From a virus, in IMG/VR virus record IMGVR_UViG_3300032307_000622, positions 1-64,000 of that record: a DNA stretch of 64,000 nt; one strand, 5' to 3'. Position 1 is the first letter of the stretch; each line of letters begins with the position of its first letter. The position numbers and the translations under genes are program-made. Positions 23,367 to 31,922 of the stretch are shown one piece after another. The notes below the pieces were generated by a model. It made no database searches. It was not told the origin of the DNA and saw only the letters and a list, made by a program, of their open reading frames with translations.

Positions 23367-24338
23367 ATGAGTGAAGAAAAGTTAAAAATTGTAGCATATG
23401 TTCATGGATATTTTCCAAACCATAATGCTGGAGCTGAAGCAATGCTTCATCAAATCTTGCTTGACCTTGTTGGTAGGGGACACGAAGTAAAAGTCCTTAC
23501 AGCCAATCCAGGTGCAGAAGAATATGAGGGAATACCTCTATATGAGGTTCATGGCAAAGACGAACAAGAAATTTTAAAATGGTGCAACATCATTGTTACA
23601 CATCTGGATAAAACTCGTTTCGCAATGCAGCATGGAAAGAGATTTAAAAAGCCAGTGGCACACCTAGTGCACAATGACAAACAGCTATCTTATAACAAAG
23701 TTTTTGAGAATAGCGGTGACAGTCTGGCAATCGCAAACTCTGAATGGATCAGAAAAACAATTAGACGTGGAATGCCATCATTGGTTGTGTATCCTCCAAC
23801 CATTCCAAATCGTTATGCCGTAGATAGCACTAAAGAATATATAACTTTAATCAATATGAATGAGGGTAAGGGCGGAAAAATGTTCTGGCAGCTAGCAAGA
23901 ATCTTGCCAGAATATAAGTTTTTGGGGGTTCGTGGGGCATATGGGGAGCAAATAGAGTATTCTAAAAATCTTCCCAATGTTACGATTATTGATAATACCC
24001 CTAACATTCAAGAAGTTTATGGTAAAACAAGAATTATTTTGATGCCGTCATCATATGAAAGCTGGGGCCGTGTTGCCATGGAAGCCTCTTGCTCTGGTAT
24101 TCCAGTAATTGCTACGCCAACTCCAGGACTACAAGAATCCTTAGATTACTCTGGCATTTTTGTTGACTTTGACGATGTTGCAGGGTATGTTGAGGCCATT
24201 AGAATGTTGGACAATGATAAGAATTACGATAAATATTCTAAACTAGTTAAGAAAAGATCTAAAGAGATTTATGCAGCTTCCGAACAGCAGCTAAATGATT
24301 TAGAAAAAAGGTTACTCAATACTGTTTTTAAAATCTAA
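23367..24338 (+). CDS. GT4-type glycosyltransferase
   Basis: 323 aa. The N-terminal Rossmann part has VHGYFPNHNAGAEAMLHQIL and the C-terminal part ITLINMNEGKG, PNVTIIDNTPNIQEVYG and SSYESWGRVAMEASCSGIPVIATP, with the E-x7-E retaining motif. GT-B fold, nucleotide sugar donor. The 3' end overlaps the convergent Stealth gene by 27 bases. Confidence 0.9.
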   Translation: MSEEKLKIVAYVHGYFPNHNAGAEAMLHQILLDLVGRGHEVKVLTANPGAEEYEGIPLYEVHGKDEQEILKWCNIIVTHLDKTRFAMQHGKRFKKPVAHLVHNDKQLSYNKVFENSGDSLAIANSEWIRKTIRRGMPSLVVYPPTIPNRYAVDSTKEYITLINMNEGKGGKMFWQLARILPEYKFLGVRGAYGEQIEYSKNLPNVTIIDNTPNIQEVYGKTRIILMPSSYESWGRVAMEASCSGIPVIATPTPGLQESLDYSGIFVDFDDVAGYVEAIRMLDNDKNYDKYSKLVKKRSKEIYAASEQQLNDLEKRLLNTVFKI

Positions 24339-25019
24339 CTCATAAATGGTTGGCTCTGAAAACATCTCTGCCAAAAGACTATCTTTGACTAATTCAAAAG
24401 AGCTATCGTCAGTAGACATAAAGTCATGCCTAAGGCTAGTAAAGTCATAGCTCTTACTTTTTAGAGGTCCGCCATCATATACCTTTACATCGTCTATCTT
24501 TTTGCCACCAACAGCAAAAATATTGCCATAGCTAGATCTCCATAAGCCGCCTCCCTTGATAGCCTGACCCAATCCACTCCTAGACATTATCATTGGAACA
24601 TGGATGTCATAGTCTAATGGATCTTTTATCCCCATCCTAATCAATTTCATATAGGTTTGTTGCAATAAACTTGTATAGGCAGACCGCATGGCCAAATCCT
24701 GGTGAAGTTCAACCTTTGATCGTAATGAGCCACCATGAAAATTCTTCATTCTTTTAACTGGTTTTAACACAAAAAAGTCATCATTCATTAATATAAATTT
24801 ATTTGAAATTAGATTATTATTCTTAATCTCTTCTAGAATATTTCTTACATTGGAGTATTTGCTGCTAGCTTGTTTTACTGGTATAAAGTTTCCACCATAC
24901 CACTCTGGTTTTCCCCCAACGACCCAAATCTTGCTATGTGGCAAATTTTTGACGGCGGATCTAATAGAATACCTAAGCTCTTCATTTTCGCCATCTCTAC
25001 AAATATATACCAAATCCAT
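24312..25019 (-). CDS. Stealth-like sugar-phosphate transferase
   Basis: 235 aa. DLVYICRDGENEELRYSIRSAVKNLPHSKIWVVG resembles Stealth CR1, FILMNDDFFVLKPV is the CR2 signature, and DIHVPMIM the CR3-like His region. Stealth proteins transfer sugar-1-phosphate in capsule synthesis. Leaderless: TATACT lies 6 nt before the ATG. Confidence 0.8.
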   Translation of the reverse strand: MDLVYICRDGENEELRYSIRSAVKNLPHSKIWVVGGKPEWYGGNFIPVKQASSKYSNVRNILEEIKNNNLISNKFILMNDDFFVLKPVKRMKNFHGGSLRSKVELHQDLAMRSAYTSLLQQTYMKLIRMGIKDPLDYDIHVPMIMSRSGLGQAIKGGGLWRSSYGNIFAVGGKKIDDVKVYDGGPLKSKSYDFTSLRHDFMSTDDSSFELVKDSLLAEMFSEPTIYELDFKNSIE

Positions 25020-25068
25020 CTGTCAAGTATATCATGTAGCAATTATGACAGTATGATATACTAATTAG

Positions 25069-25236
25069 ATGGATACATGTACACAATGCAATCATGAGTT
25101 AGTTAATATTATTTATGGTATGCCTGGACCTAAGCTAATTGAAATGGCTAAGAATGAAGATATCGCATTGGGTGGCTGCTCTATAATCGTTGACAGGCCA
25201 AGATTATATTGCTATGGTTGTGGAGAAACTTATTAG
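25069..25236 (+). CDS. Zinc-ribbon miniprotein (55 aa)
   Basis: TATACT (25057-25062) is 6 nt before the ATG. CTQC at 4-7 and CYGC near 48-51 form two CxxC knuckles, with GGCSIIVDRPRLYC between. The pattern GMPGPKLIEMA is typical of small actinobacterial proteins. It overlaps the convergent sulfotransferase gene by 4 bases. Confidence 0.75.
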   Translation: MDTCTQCNHELVNIIYGMPGPKLIEMAKNEDIALGGCSIIVDRPRLYCYGCGETY

Positions 25237-25790
25237 TTTTCATACCTGGAAATTTCACAAGCAGCCTGATAAATTTCATAAGCTTCACACAAATCATGTT
25301 GTAGAATTTTTGCTTTAATGCTGTCATATTGTGAGTAGGTTTTGCTAGAAACTAAATATCCATTAACTGAGTCTATCCTATCCTCTATTGTGTGATATGG
25401 GATGTAGTTTGGGACAGATGGCTTTTGTATATCAAGCTTATTAACTACTTTTTCTAATGCAAAATCAAGGTTATTTGTAAAATCTTCATAAATTAGTATT
25501 GCTTTTGATGCTTCAATAATTTTTTTATTTGTTTTGATATACCTATCAATAAAACCGTCAATATTAATTTCATCGTTTGGTGGAGTATTTTGTAAAAAAT
25601 GCCCCATTGCAATATCTGAGGTAATCGAATCCAGTGGGTCTCTAACTATCCCAATAATCTTATGATCATCTTTAAATTTATATTCAGGGCTATGGGTTTT
25701 TTGTATATCTATGCCAGTCTTTTTTTGAAAAGCTGCTGCAAAATACCTAGATGCAACTCTGGGGGTACATAAAATAATTGGTGTGCTCAT
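25233..25790 (-). CDS. Sulfotransferase-like protein
   Basis: 185 aa. ILCTPRVASRYFAAAF is the 5'-phosphosulfate loop (PRSGTT-like) and IIGIVRDPLDSITSDI the 3'-phosphate motif (RDPxDxxxS). Short for the family, with only the core. It would use PAPS, for which the gene at 11785 is a possible source. Target unknown. Confidence 0.75.
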   Translation of the reverse strand: MSTPIILCTPRVASRYFAAAFQKKTGIDIQKTHSPEYKFKDDHKIIGIVRDPLDSITSDIAMGHFLQNTPPNDEINIDGFIDRYIKTNKKIIEASKAILIYEDFTNNLDFALEKVVNKLDIQKPSVPNYIPYHTIEDRIDSVNGYLVSSKTYSQYDSIKAKILQHDLCEAYEIYQAACEISRYEN

Positions 25791-25867
25791 GACTTCCTTG
25801 CCGTTTAATAAACTAATTATATCAACAAATACTTGATAAAAATATTTCTAAGAGGTATAATATGTAT

Positions 25868-26092
25868 ATGGATATTAATAGTATAGCAAATATGAAGCTG
25901 TCGGACTTTGAGAATATTGGGAAAGATCAGTATAATAAAGGATTTTCTGCAGCCCTAACAATAGTAGTTAAGCTATTAAGCAATCAGATATGCGAAGACT
26001 ACAATGCAGACGGTCAGTGTTCTCACGACAAATGCCCTGCCTTTTTTGAGCTATCAGAAGGCCTTAATGCTGCAAAAAATAATGTTTTGTAG
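25868..26092 (+). CDS. Hypothetical protein (74 aa)
   Basis: TATAAT 25856-25861 places the leaderless start at ATG 25868 rather than the ATG at 25862. A Cys-rich part CEDYNADGQCSHDKCPAFF may bind metal. Confidence 0.65.
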   Translation: MDINSIANMKLSDFENIGKDQYNKGFSAALTIVVKLLSNQICEDYNADGQCSHDKCPAFFELSEGLNAAKNNVL

Positions 26093-26121
26093 TTGACAAA
26101 GACAGCAAACTTAGATATTAT
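26093..26121 (+). promoter_or_regulatory. Promoter for pyrimidine-dimer glycosylase
   Basis: TTGACA, 17 bp, TATTAT, ending 6 nt before the ATG at 26128. Confidence 0.8.
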
Positions 26122-26127
26122 ATAAGT

Positions 26128-26595
26128 ATGCAAACTTTTTTACCTTATAAAGATTTTGATGAATCTGCTCATATCCTAGACTCAAAGCGTTTAAACAAGC
26201 AAATTCTAGAGGGGTATCAGATTTTAAAAGTTCTCAATAACCCAGATCCTCGTGCTGCCTGGAGAAATCATCCAGCAGTAAAAATGTGGAAAGGTTTCGA
26301 GAATGCTTTATTTACATATATTTTAGCAATGTTGCGTGAAGCTGACTATCGTGGAATTAAGACTGATAAGAATAAAGAAAATTTGGTTCGGCTTCGTACT
26401 GCAACAATATCAAATTGGGGTAGTGGCTACCCAAGGTGGCTCTCTGACAAAAAGAAAATATCTAGAATAACTGAGTCTCACAGGGCCAACCTATATAGAA
26501 AAGATCCAGAATTTTATGACATGTTTCGTAATGATAAAGCCAATCCTTGCTGCGATAAGTGCCAGTATTACTGGGTAACCCATGAGCAGAACTAG
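26128..26595 (+). CDS. Pyrimidine-dimer DNA glycosylase family (Pyr_excise)
   Basis: 155 aa. MQTFLPYKDFDESAHILDSKRLNKQILEGYQIL and AAWRNHPAVKMWKG match the PF03013/MSMEG_6728-like family related to T4 endonuclease V. Such enzymes excise UV-induced cyclobutane dimers, useful to phages in sunlit water. The C-terminus has CCDKC. Leaderless from a good promoter. Confidence 0.85.
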   Translation: MQTFLPYKDFDESAHILDSKRLNKQILEGYQILKVLNNPDPRAAWRNHPAVKMWKGFENALFTYILAMLREADYRGIKTDKNKENLVRLRTATISNWGSGYPRWLSDKKKISRITESHRANLYRKDPEFYDMFRNDKANPCCDKCQYYWVTHEQN

Positions 26596-26609
26596 TGTAT
26601 AATAGATTT

Positions 26610-27185
26610 ATGACAGTATCCCCAATAGATATCAAAGCTAGCAATATCAATTTAAATCTAATAGATGTTGTTGATATATCTGAAATAAAAAGATTAGTAA
26701 GCCAGCTCACAGAAGAAGAATGGCTAGAAAATACATCCAGGCAAACTAGCTTTAAGAACCACTCTACAACACAGACATACTTCTTGGTAGATTATTTCTT
26801 GGGCTGGGAAAAGAACACTTCATATGAAGCCAAAGTCCTTCGTCCAGAATCGTTGATCTGGAAAGAAATCGCTCCAATTGTTGAGAAATTAGAAAAGTAT
26901 CACGATGGCAAGGTTGGCAGGGTTATCATTCCAAAACTTCTTGCAGGTGGAATTATTGATGCACATACAGATGGCGGAGATTATCTAGAATCTGTCCACC
27001 GTCACCACATAGCAATTGTTACCAATGAGGATGTCTTTTTTAGAGTTGGGGATGAAATAATCAACATGTTCGCTGGAGAGATTTGGGAGATTAACAACAA
27101 CATGCTCCATGAAGTAGAGAACATGTCTGACCAAGACAGAATTCATCTCTTAATAGACATTATTCCTAATAAATATTTAGGATAA
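26610..27185 (+). CDS. Aspartyl/asparaginyl beta-hydroxylase-like 2OG oxygenase
   Basis: ATG 26610 lies 6 nt after TATAAT (26598-26603). 191 aa. His119-x-Asp121 (AHTDGG), His167 (MLHEVEN) and Arg177 (DRIHLLIDI) match the Asp_Arg_Hydrox (PF05118) core. The expected action is beta-hydroxylation of Asp/Asn or a related protein residue. It adds a second hydroxylation chemistry to the P4H-like enzymes. Confidence 0.82.
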   Translation: MTVSPIDIKASNINLNLIDVVDISEIKRLVSQLTEEEWLENTSRQTSFKNHSTTQTYFLVDYFLGWEKNTSYEAKVLRPESLIWKEIAPIVEKLEKYHDGKVGRVIIPKLLAGGIIDAHTDGGDYLESVHRHHIAIVTNEDVFFRVGDEIINMFAGEIWEINNNMLHEVENMSDQDRIHLLIDIIPNKYLG

Positions 27186-27362
27186 TTCCTGGCTATTCTT
27201 AATGATTGGCTTTAGTTTGTCCCAGCTACCAGACTCAGACCCTTCGTATACTTGACCTGTCTCTCTGTCTATTAGCAACCATTTTTGTGGAGACTTTGTA
27301 TATACTTCTAGCCTCACTGGGCGTTCAAGTTCTGGATATTTGGCGGAATATCGATCACTCAT
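27177..27362 (-). CDS. Hypothetical protein (61 aa)
   Basis: RPVRLEVYTKSPQKWLLIDRETGQVYEGSE is beta-rich and reminiscent of small actinobacterial proteins. Its stop overlaps the convergent hydroxylase by 9 bases, and its start abuts the next minus gene. Confidence 0.6.
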   Translation of the reverse strand: MSDRYSAKYPELERPVRLEVYTKSPQKWLLIDRETGQVYEGSESGSWDKLKPIIKNSQELS

Positions 27363-27629
27363 TTAATTCACCAATGACTCCAGCATAAGCTGTGTAGCAG
27401 TACCTATATGACCATCCTGCATTGTATTATCTACTAGACCAATAAAAATAGGGAAGAATACAGGAAGGTTGTATTTGCTTGTATAGTATTTGTATATGCC
27501 CTCATCAGACTGACTATCTATCTTTGTATATTTAATATCTGGATTTTCTATAATTAGCTTATCTATGATAGCTGTCATTTGATTGCATCCAGTAGATTCT
27601 GAATGGCTTAGGTGAATTAACTCTTTCAT
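27363..27629 (-). CDS. Thioredoxin-fold-like protein (88 aa)
   Basis: KELIHLSHSESTGCNQMTAIIDKLI, DIKYTKIDSQSDEGIYKYY and LPVFFPIFIG follow the thioredoxin plan, with a single Cys where CxxC would be. Similar style to the gene at 17021. Confidence 0.55.
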   Translation of the reverse strand: MKELIHLSHSESTGCNQMTAIIDKLIIENPDIKYTKIDSQSDEGIYKYYTSKYNLPVFFPIFIGLVDNTMQDGHIGTATQLMLESLVN

Positions 27630-27685
27630 ACATTAATTATATCAAAACTATTGACTTTTGAGCTGTTTTCTTATAAAATATATAC

Positions 27686-27880
27686 ATGTTTGTAACGGCT
27701 AAACGAGATACCTTTATTAATCTTATGAGTGATATAGATGTTGAAACTCCTATTTCACAGGGAACTTGGATGTTCCATATCACATCTGATAAGCAAACTA
27801 AGTACCTAGAGCCAGATGAGATCTGTGTGTATCTTCCTGGCATGGGGGTAAATTTTACTTATAAGGGAGACTGGGAATAG
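27686..27880 (+). CDS. Hypothetical protein (64 aa)
   Basis: TAAAAT (27674-27679) is 6 nt before the ATG. Beta-rich (TWMFHITSDKQTKYLEPDEICVYLP). Unknown. Confidence 0.6.
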   Translation: MFVTAKRDTFINLMSDIDVETPISQGTWMFHITSDKQTKYLEPDEICVYLPGMGVNFTYKGDWE

Positions 27881-27881
27881 C

Positions 27882-28079
27882 ATGGGGCTAACTGATTACA
27901 CCATTGGTGACAAGAAGTACTGGAACGCTGGCAGAGATTATGAGCGTGAGCGTATCATTAAATTATTAGAGCCTCTTGCCAAACACAGAGACTGTGAACT
28001 GGGCTGTTATCCAGAAGACTGCTCTGCACCCAGTTATGCATATGCTATTGAGCTAATCAAAGGAGAGACAGATGAGTAA
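27882..28079 (+). CDS. Hypothetical protein (65 aa)
   Basis: Starts right after the previous stop. AGRDYERERIIKLLEP is a helix shared in style with other phage miniproteins, and CELGCYPEDCSAP may bind metal. Confidence 0.65.
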   Translation: MGLTDYTIGDKKYWNAGRDYERERIIKLLEPLAKHRDCELGCYPEDCSAPSYAYAIELIKGETDE

Positions 28080-28100
28080 GTGGACTAACAAGGAATAACC

Positions 28101-28322
28101 ATGGAATACTGGTCATGGATACTTGCTGCAATTGGCGTAGCTGGAATTTACTTTGTAGGAAAGAAAACGCTTTGGGGATGGTTTGTCCTTTTGTTCAATG
28201 AGGCTGTCTGGATTATCTATGCTATCATTACAGAACAGTATGGATTTATTGTTTCAGCGTTTGCTTATGGAGCAGTATATATCAAGTCTTATCTACATTG
28301 GAGAGAAGACGCTAAAGTTTAA
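28101..28322 (+). CDS. Membrane protein (73 aa)
   Basis: Two to three membrane segments (WILAAIGVAGIYFVG, FVLLFNEAVWIIYAII, FIVSAFAYGAVYI). Unknown. Confidence 0.7.
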   Translation: MEYWSWILAAIGVAGIYFVGKKTLWGWFVLLFNEAVWIIYAIITEQYGFIVSAFAYGAVYIKSYLHWREDAKV

Positions 28323-28339
28323 TGACCAAAGGAGGAGCA

Positions 28340-28438
28340 ATGGCTAAGATGGCAAGTCTACATGCAGAAGGCTACACAGACAAGGATCTAGAAGACATAG
28401 AGCTTATTGAAATTTTAGAAGACATTCTAATAGACTAA
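28340..28438 (+). CDS. Acidic miniprotein (32 aa)
   Basis: Strong RBS AAAGGAGGAGCA directly before the ATG. Acidic helix (DKDLEDIELIEILEDILID). Unknown. Confidence 0.6.
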   Translation: MAKMASLHAEGYTDKDLEDIELIEILEDILID

Positions 28439-28462
28439 AACTGAGCGGTATAGGATAACAAG

Positions 28463-28684
28463 ATGATCAAATATGAACACGGCATGCTGGTATTAAATGC
28501 AGCCATGTCCAAGGCAGATGCAAAGGCAATTAACGATTTCCTGGAGAAGGTAAAACAGGAAGAAAAACAAAGGATTCTTAATGAGATAGATAAGGTTGAG
28601 GCTCAGTCACATGCCACAAAGACACCAATCTATCAAGAAGCCTTGCTGTCTAAAATAAGAGAAATTGTTGTCCAACACTCTTGA
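28463..28684 (+). CDS. Hypothetical helical protein (73 aa)
   Basis: Charged helices (KADAKAINDFLEKVKQEEKQRILNE). Unknown. Its stop overlaps the next promoter. Confidence 0.65.
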   Translation: MIKYEHGMLVLNAAMSKADAKAINDFLEKVKQEEKQRILNEIDKVEAQSHATKTPIYQEALLSKIREIVVQHS

Positions 28685-28709
28685 CAGATACCCTGATATC
28701 AGGTATACT
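28681..28709 (+). promoter_or_regulatory. Promoter with palindromic operator
   Basis: TTGACA (28681-28686), 17 bp, TATACT (28704-28709). The spacer holds the perfect 12-bp palindrome CCTGATATCAGG (28692-28703), placed to let a dimeric repressor block RNA polymerase. Confidence 0.75.
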
Positions 28710-28746
28710 TTCATTAAAGAAACAATAACTTTCATTTAAGGAAAAC

Positions 28747-29046
28747 ATGGACTACGAAACTCTGACTTCTGAGCAAAAAGAGATATTTGACGCAGGCGAA
28801 GAAGCTGGCTACGAAAGCGGTTTTGATGCTGGCTGGCAGGCTTGTGAGAATGATCCTGGCATTGAGCACTATGACGAGGGCTATGCAGATGGAATTCAGG
28901 CAGAGCGTCAGCGTGTCCAAGATGTACTTAGCATGATGTTTGAGGCTTCCCTAAATCTGGGGCAGGGGAACAAGGCCGTACAATACAAGAACGTTATGGA
29001 ACTGCTCCAGCCAGTAGAAATGAGAACGGTATTAAACGATGACTAG
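28747..29046 (+). CDS. Hypothetical protein (99 aa)
   Basis: Acidic. GEEAGYESGFDAGWQACEND and GYADGIQAERQRVQDVL contain repeated GYxxGxxAG-type turns, seen in small phage proteins of unknown role. Overlaps the next gene by 8 bases. Confidence 0.7.
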   Translation: MDYETLTSEQKEIFDAGEEAGYESGFDAGWQACENDPGIEHYDEGYADGIQAERQRVQDVLSMMFEASLNLGQGNKAVQYKNVMELLQPVEMRTVLNDD

Positions 29047-29242
29047 AGAATCAAATAAAAGAAGTCTCCTAAAGACTCTAAGCTGGGAGTTCGTCCATCT
29101 TGTTATCATAGCAGGAGCAATCTTCGTATTCACAGGTAAGTGGGAGTATGCTACTCTAGGAGCACTTATCTATATTGCTTGGGAGGCTCTGGCATACTTT
29201 ATCCATGAGCGTATCTGGGCAAAGTTTATTAAGATTAACTAA
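29039..29242 (+). CDS. DUF2061-type membrane protein, second copy
   Basis: KRSLLKTLSWEFVHLVIIAGAIFVFTGKWEYATLG and IAWEALAYFIHERIWAKF carry the same pattern as the gene at 12533 (R-S-x-x-K, TGK, HERIW). Two membrane helices. Not next to a kinase gene here. Confidence 0.8.
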   Translation: MTRESNKRSLLKTLSWEFVHLVIIAGAIFVFTGKWEYATLGALIYIAWEALAYFIHERIWAKFIKIN

Positions 29243-29352
29243 GCTTTAACTAGCTTACGCTTAATTGGATCAAAGGTCTTCGGGTGCTTCTTGAAGGCCT
29301 TTCCATTTTGCCTGTCAGAGTTTCGTGTACGAGTGGTATTCTTATTTGCCAT
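29239..29352 (-). CDS. Basic miniprotein (37 aa)
   Basis: TATAAT is 6 nt before the ATG on the minus strand (leaderless). Product MANKNTTRTRNSDRQNGKAF... is rich in Arg and Lys, possibly nucleic-acid binding. Its stop overlaps the convergent gene. Confidence 0.6.
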   Translation of the reverse strand: MANKNTTRTRNSDRQNGKAFKKHPKTFDPIKRKLVKA

Positions 29353-29421
29353 TTAAAAATTATAGCATAGTGGGCTAAAAATTCGGGCGAAAAAGTTCGG
29401 CGGTAAATAAGAGGTTCTAAG

Positions 29422-29892
29422 CTACTCCGTAGCAATACTCTCTAGTATCCTATTATGCTTCACTATATTACATTTACCATGAGCAGGTCTAACATTCTCT
29501 AAAGTATCATCTCCACCCCTAGACAAAGGTATGACATGATCGATATGCAAAGACTTCTCCCAGCCTGGTTGACCTGTACCACGAGGAGCGTCTAAATCTA
29601 TGGCTCCGCCACAAAGATGACAATCCGTGCCATAAGTCTCTATAACCATATTAGCTGAGAAATAATCTTTTTTAGGGTTAAAGCCTTGACGAAGGAGTTT
29701 CTTAAATCTGGTGCCATTTCTAATCTTACGGTTAGTCCTGGTATACTCCCTAATTCGAATTTTCTTTTCTGGACGTTTACGATATTCTTTCCAGTATTCT
29801 CTCATAGCCTCCATACAAGGTTCACAAAAGTCATCCTTGTACTTACGTCTGTGATCATCATGACCAGCTTTAGTTCCACATTTAGGGTGCAT
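29422..29892 (-). CDS. HNH endonuclease
   Basis: 156 aa. N-terminal basic/Cys region (CGTKAGHDDHRRKYKDDFCEPC), then the HNH core CHLCGGAID, LHIDHVIPLSRGGDDTLENVRPAHGKCN, with two CxxC-type zinc sites. Free-standing, possibly homing or DNA-processing. Confidence 0.9.
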   Translation of the reverse strand: MHPKCGTKAGHDDHRRKYKDDFCEPCMEAMREYWKEYRKRPEKKIRIREYTRTNRKIRNGTRFKKLLRQGFNPKKDYFSANMVIETYGTDCHLCGGAIDLDAPRGTGQPGWEKSLHIDHVIPLSRGGDDTLENVRPAHGKCNIVKHNRILESIATE

Positions 29893-29965
29893 ACTCTATT
29901 GTATCAAAATCAGGGGGGATGCACAAGAAGCATCATAATCCCTAGTATAAGATATAATAACTAGT

Positions 29966-30070
29966 ATGAACGATATAACCATATTAGCTATTAGTCTCAT
30001 AGGGGCTTTTGTAAGCTCAGCTGCTATCCTGATATGGCTAGAAAAAGAAGAAAAGAAGAATCAGAGATAG
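29966..30070 (+). CDS. Single-TM miniprotein (34 aa)
   Basis: TATAAT at 29953-29958 is 7 nt before the ATG. One helix (ITILAISLIGAFVSSAAILIWL) and a charged tail EKEEKKNQR. Confidence 0.6.
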   Translation: MNDITILAISLIGAFVSSAAILIWLEKEEKKNQR

Positions 30071-30506
30071 CCCACATAAGGTCATAAACGAAGATTTAAG
30101 TACCCCCAAATATTATCGTAAAGACATAATCATATGGTCTTAGAATCCATTTTAGAGCTGTTTAGAGCATGTTTTTGATGTATTTTTAGATATAAAGTTC
30201 TTACTGATTATATAAAGATATATCGTAAAGTGGAGTAAAGTGGATGATAGTGGAGAATGGAGCCCCATTAATCTTAAGCCTCGTAATGATTTTTTCCAAA
30301 TACCCATATCCCCATATCACACATATCCAAATTTGTCAAGTATTTTCTATATAAATTTTATGCAAAAATATCCAAATATCGTAATGTTATTTAAATAAAC
30401 ATATATCAAATATTCTAAAATATAATAACTTTCTGGGAAAATTTTAATAGCGATCGTAATGTCATATCAGCACATGTATTTGTATTTATACTAGGGATAT
30501 TTGATA
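30071..30506. other. AT-rich convergent intergenic region with CGTAA motifs
   Basis: No gene seen in 436 bases. It separates the plus-strand left part from the minus-strand block. Five CGTAA sites in one orientation (about 30117, 30223, 30282, 30380, 30455), several in TATCGTAA context, lie in A/T runs. A TTCTGGGAAAA motif at about 30431 recurs upstream of later minus operons. It could be a replication or regulatory region; no terminator stands out. Confidence 0.5.
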
Positions 30507-30722
30507 TCAGGAGTTGTTCTGATCTGTACCGCTTTGCGAATCCTTAACAGGATTAGTATTAATGATCTCATCTTTCGGGGTAAAAACAAACATCTTCGTA
30601 ATAGCTTTATCTAAACCAGTAAGAGAAAAGAACCCATACCAAATATTCATACCTGGTTGAAATGGACTTTCGTAATCTGGGTCCTTCATCATCTCTGCAA
30701 AGTGATGTCTACCTGGACTCAT
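30507..30722 (-). CDS. Hypothetical protein (71 aa)
   Basis: RBS AAAGGAT. Contains GMNIWYGFFSLTGLDKAI. Follows the propeller gene in the same operon. Unknown. Confidence 0.6.
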   Translation of the reverse strand: MSPGRHHFAEMMKDPDYESPFQPGMNIWYGFFSLTGLDKAITKMFVFTPKDEIINTNPVKDSQSGTDQNNS

Positions 30723-30739
30723 GAAATATCCTTTACAAA

Positions 30740-31714
30740 TTAGTTAAGAATTACTACGTCAGCAATGGTAGCAAACTGTGATGTATTGATAGATTCGATA
30801 ACTGTCTGTGTTGCTAGATCAACTCTTAGAATCTTTGCATCATCCCAGTTCTGTGCACCATGGGTAAGCTCAAATGTTTCTGATCCCTTAGCATTAGCAA
30901 ATACTAGGATCTCTCCATTAAGGATAACTCCACCACGTAGGAACTTGTCTTCAGCATTTACAATGTACTTCTTAGATACTCTATTAGTAGCTAGATCCAT
31001 TGTAACGATCATACCCCTCTGGGATCCAAATGAGTATAGCTTTCCATCGTGGATAAGAATGTCATGACATGCGTAATCAAGGTTAGCAAGTTTTGTTGCA
31101 TTTGTCAAGTCCTTGTCCATAACAAATATTTCTGATCTCTTCTGGTATCTATTGTGAGCTAGAACATAGACATTGTCTCCATCTACGGTAACAGCGTTAA
31201 GGTGGAAGGTATCCATTGTGTTCTTAGGATCCGAAGGGTATGTAAGGGTAGCTTCCCTATCCATAGTCTTAAAGCTAAAGTGAATCTCTTCCTTAGTAGA
31301 TACATTAATTCTTGTGATAGTGTCATTGCTTGTATTTGTTCTAAAGATATATCCATCTGAATAGGTAATCTCATGAACATGTGGAACACCTGATGTTGAG
31401 ATAGTCTCAATATACTGATAAGTATTTTCATCAAATGCAACAATATTGTAATTTGAAGCTACAAAGATCTTTCCTTCACCAGTAGTAATACCAAATGGAA
31501 GGAATGCTAATTCTCTAGGCTGAGCACTAATCTCATCAGTATCCTGGGTTGCAAATACCCCACGAGGTTGTGGTCTACCATCTGTTGGTCTAGCATCTAG
31601 TTCTGGGGAAAAAGGAACTGAGTTCGTAATAGTCTTAGTCTCAGGATCTAGAACGAAAAAGGAATAACGGTTATTGTCTACTTTGTGATAGACGGAAGTA
31701 AGTAGTAGTTTCAT
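30740..31714 (-). CDS. Beta-propeller protein
   Basis: 324 aa with repeated blade-like units: GKIFVASNYNIVAFDENTYQYIETI, GYIFRTNTSNDTITRINVSTKE, DNVYVLAHN, GKLYSFGSQRGMIVTMDLATN, GEILVFANA. Similar in style to YncE/NHL-type propellers. Possibly ligand or protein binding; no signal peptide. Leaderless: TATAAT is 6 nt before the ATG. Confidence 0.75.
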   Translation of the reverse strand: MKLLLTSVYHKVDNNRYSFFVLDPETKTITNSVPFSPELDARPTDGRPQPRGVFATQDTDEISAQPRELAFLPFGITTGEGKIFVASNYNIVAFDENTYQYIETISTSGVPHVHEITYSDGYIFRTNTSNDTITRINVSTKEEIHFSFKTMDREATLTYPSDPKNTMDTFHLNAVTVDGDNVYVLAHNRYQKRSEIFVMDKDLTNATKLANLDYACHDILIHDGKLYSFGSQRGMIVTMDLATNRVSKKYIVNAEDKFLRGGVILNGEILVFANAKGSETFELTHGAQNWDDAKILRVDLATQTVIESINTSQFATIADVVILN

Positions 31715-31749
31715 GTTTAAATTATACCATCATTTCTGCGAATTTTTTA

Positions 31750-31778
31750 TTGACTTTCGTAATGGAAAGTGTTATAAT
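31750..31778 (+). promoter_or_regulatory. Plus-strand promoter without a gene behind it
   Basis: TTGACT, 17 bp (containing CGTAA), TATAAT (31773-31778). It reads into a region where both neighbours are minus-strand genes. Confidence 0.75.
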
Positions 31779-31784
31779 GCAAGG

Positions 31785-31890
31785 GCTGTCGCCATGTTTG
31801 AGGGGGAAACTAGAACCAACGACAATTCCAGTCTCCCCCTCTGTGATAGCCAGCCCAACCCCTCAGACCGATACGCTATCACTCTTGACA
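31785..31890 (+). ncRNA. Candidate small structured RNA
   Basis: Starting about 7 nt after the -10 box, two stems form: AGGGGGAAACT (31801-31811) with AGTCTCCCCCT (31830-31840, one mismatch), and GTGATAGC (31843-31850) with GCTATCAC (31875-31882). The translations here are short and featureless. The 3' end is not defined; it may run antisense into the gene at 31923. Confidence 0.4.
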
Positions 31891-31922
31891 GGGAGTAATC
31901 TCAACCTGCCAAATCTATTTAG

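Noticed and set aside
25861-25867. ATG at 25862 as start
   Set aside because: It lies directly behind the -10 box, before the predicted transcription start at 25868.
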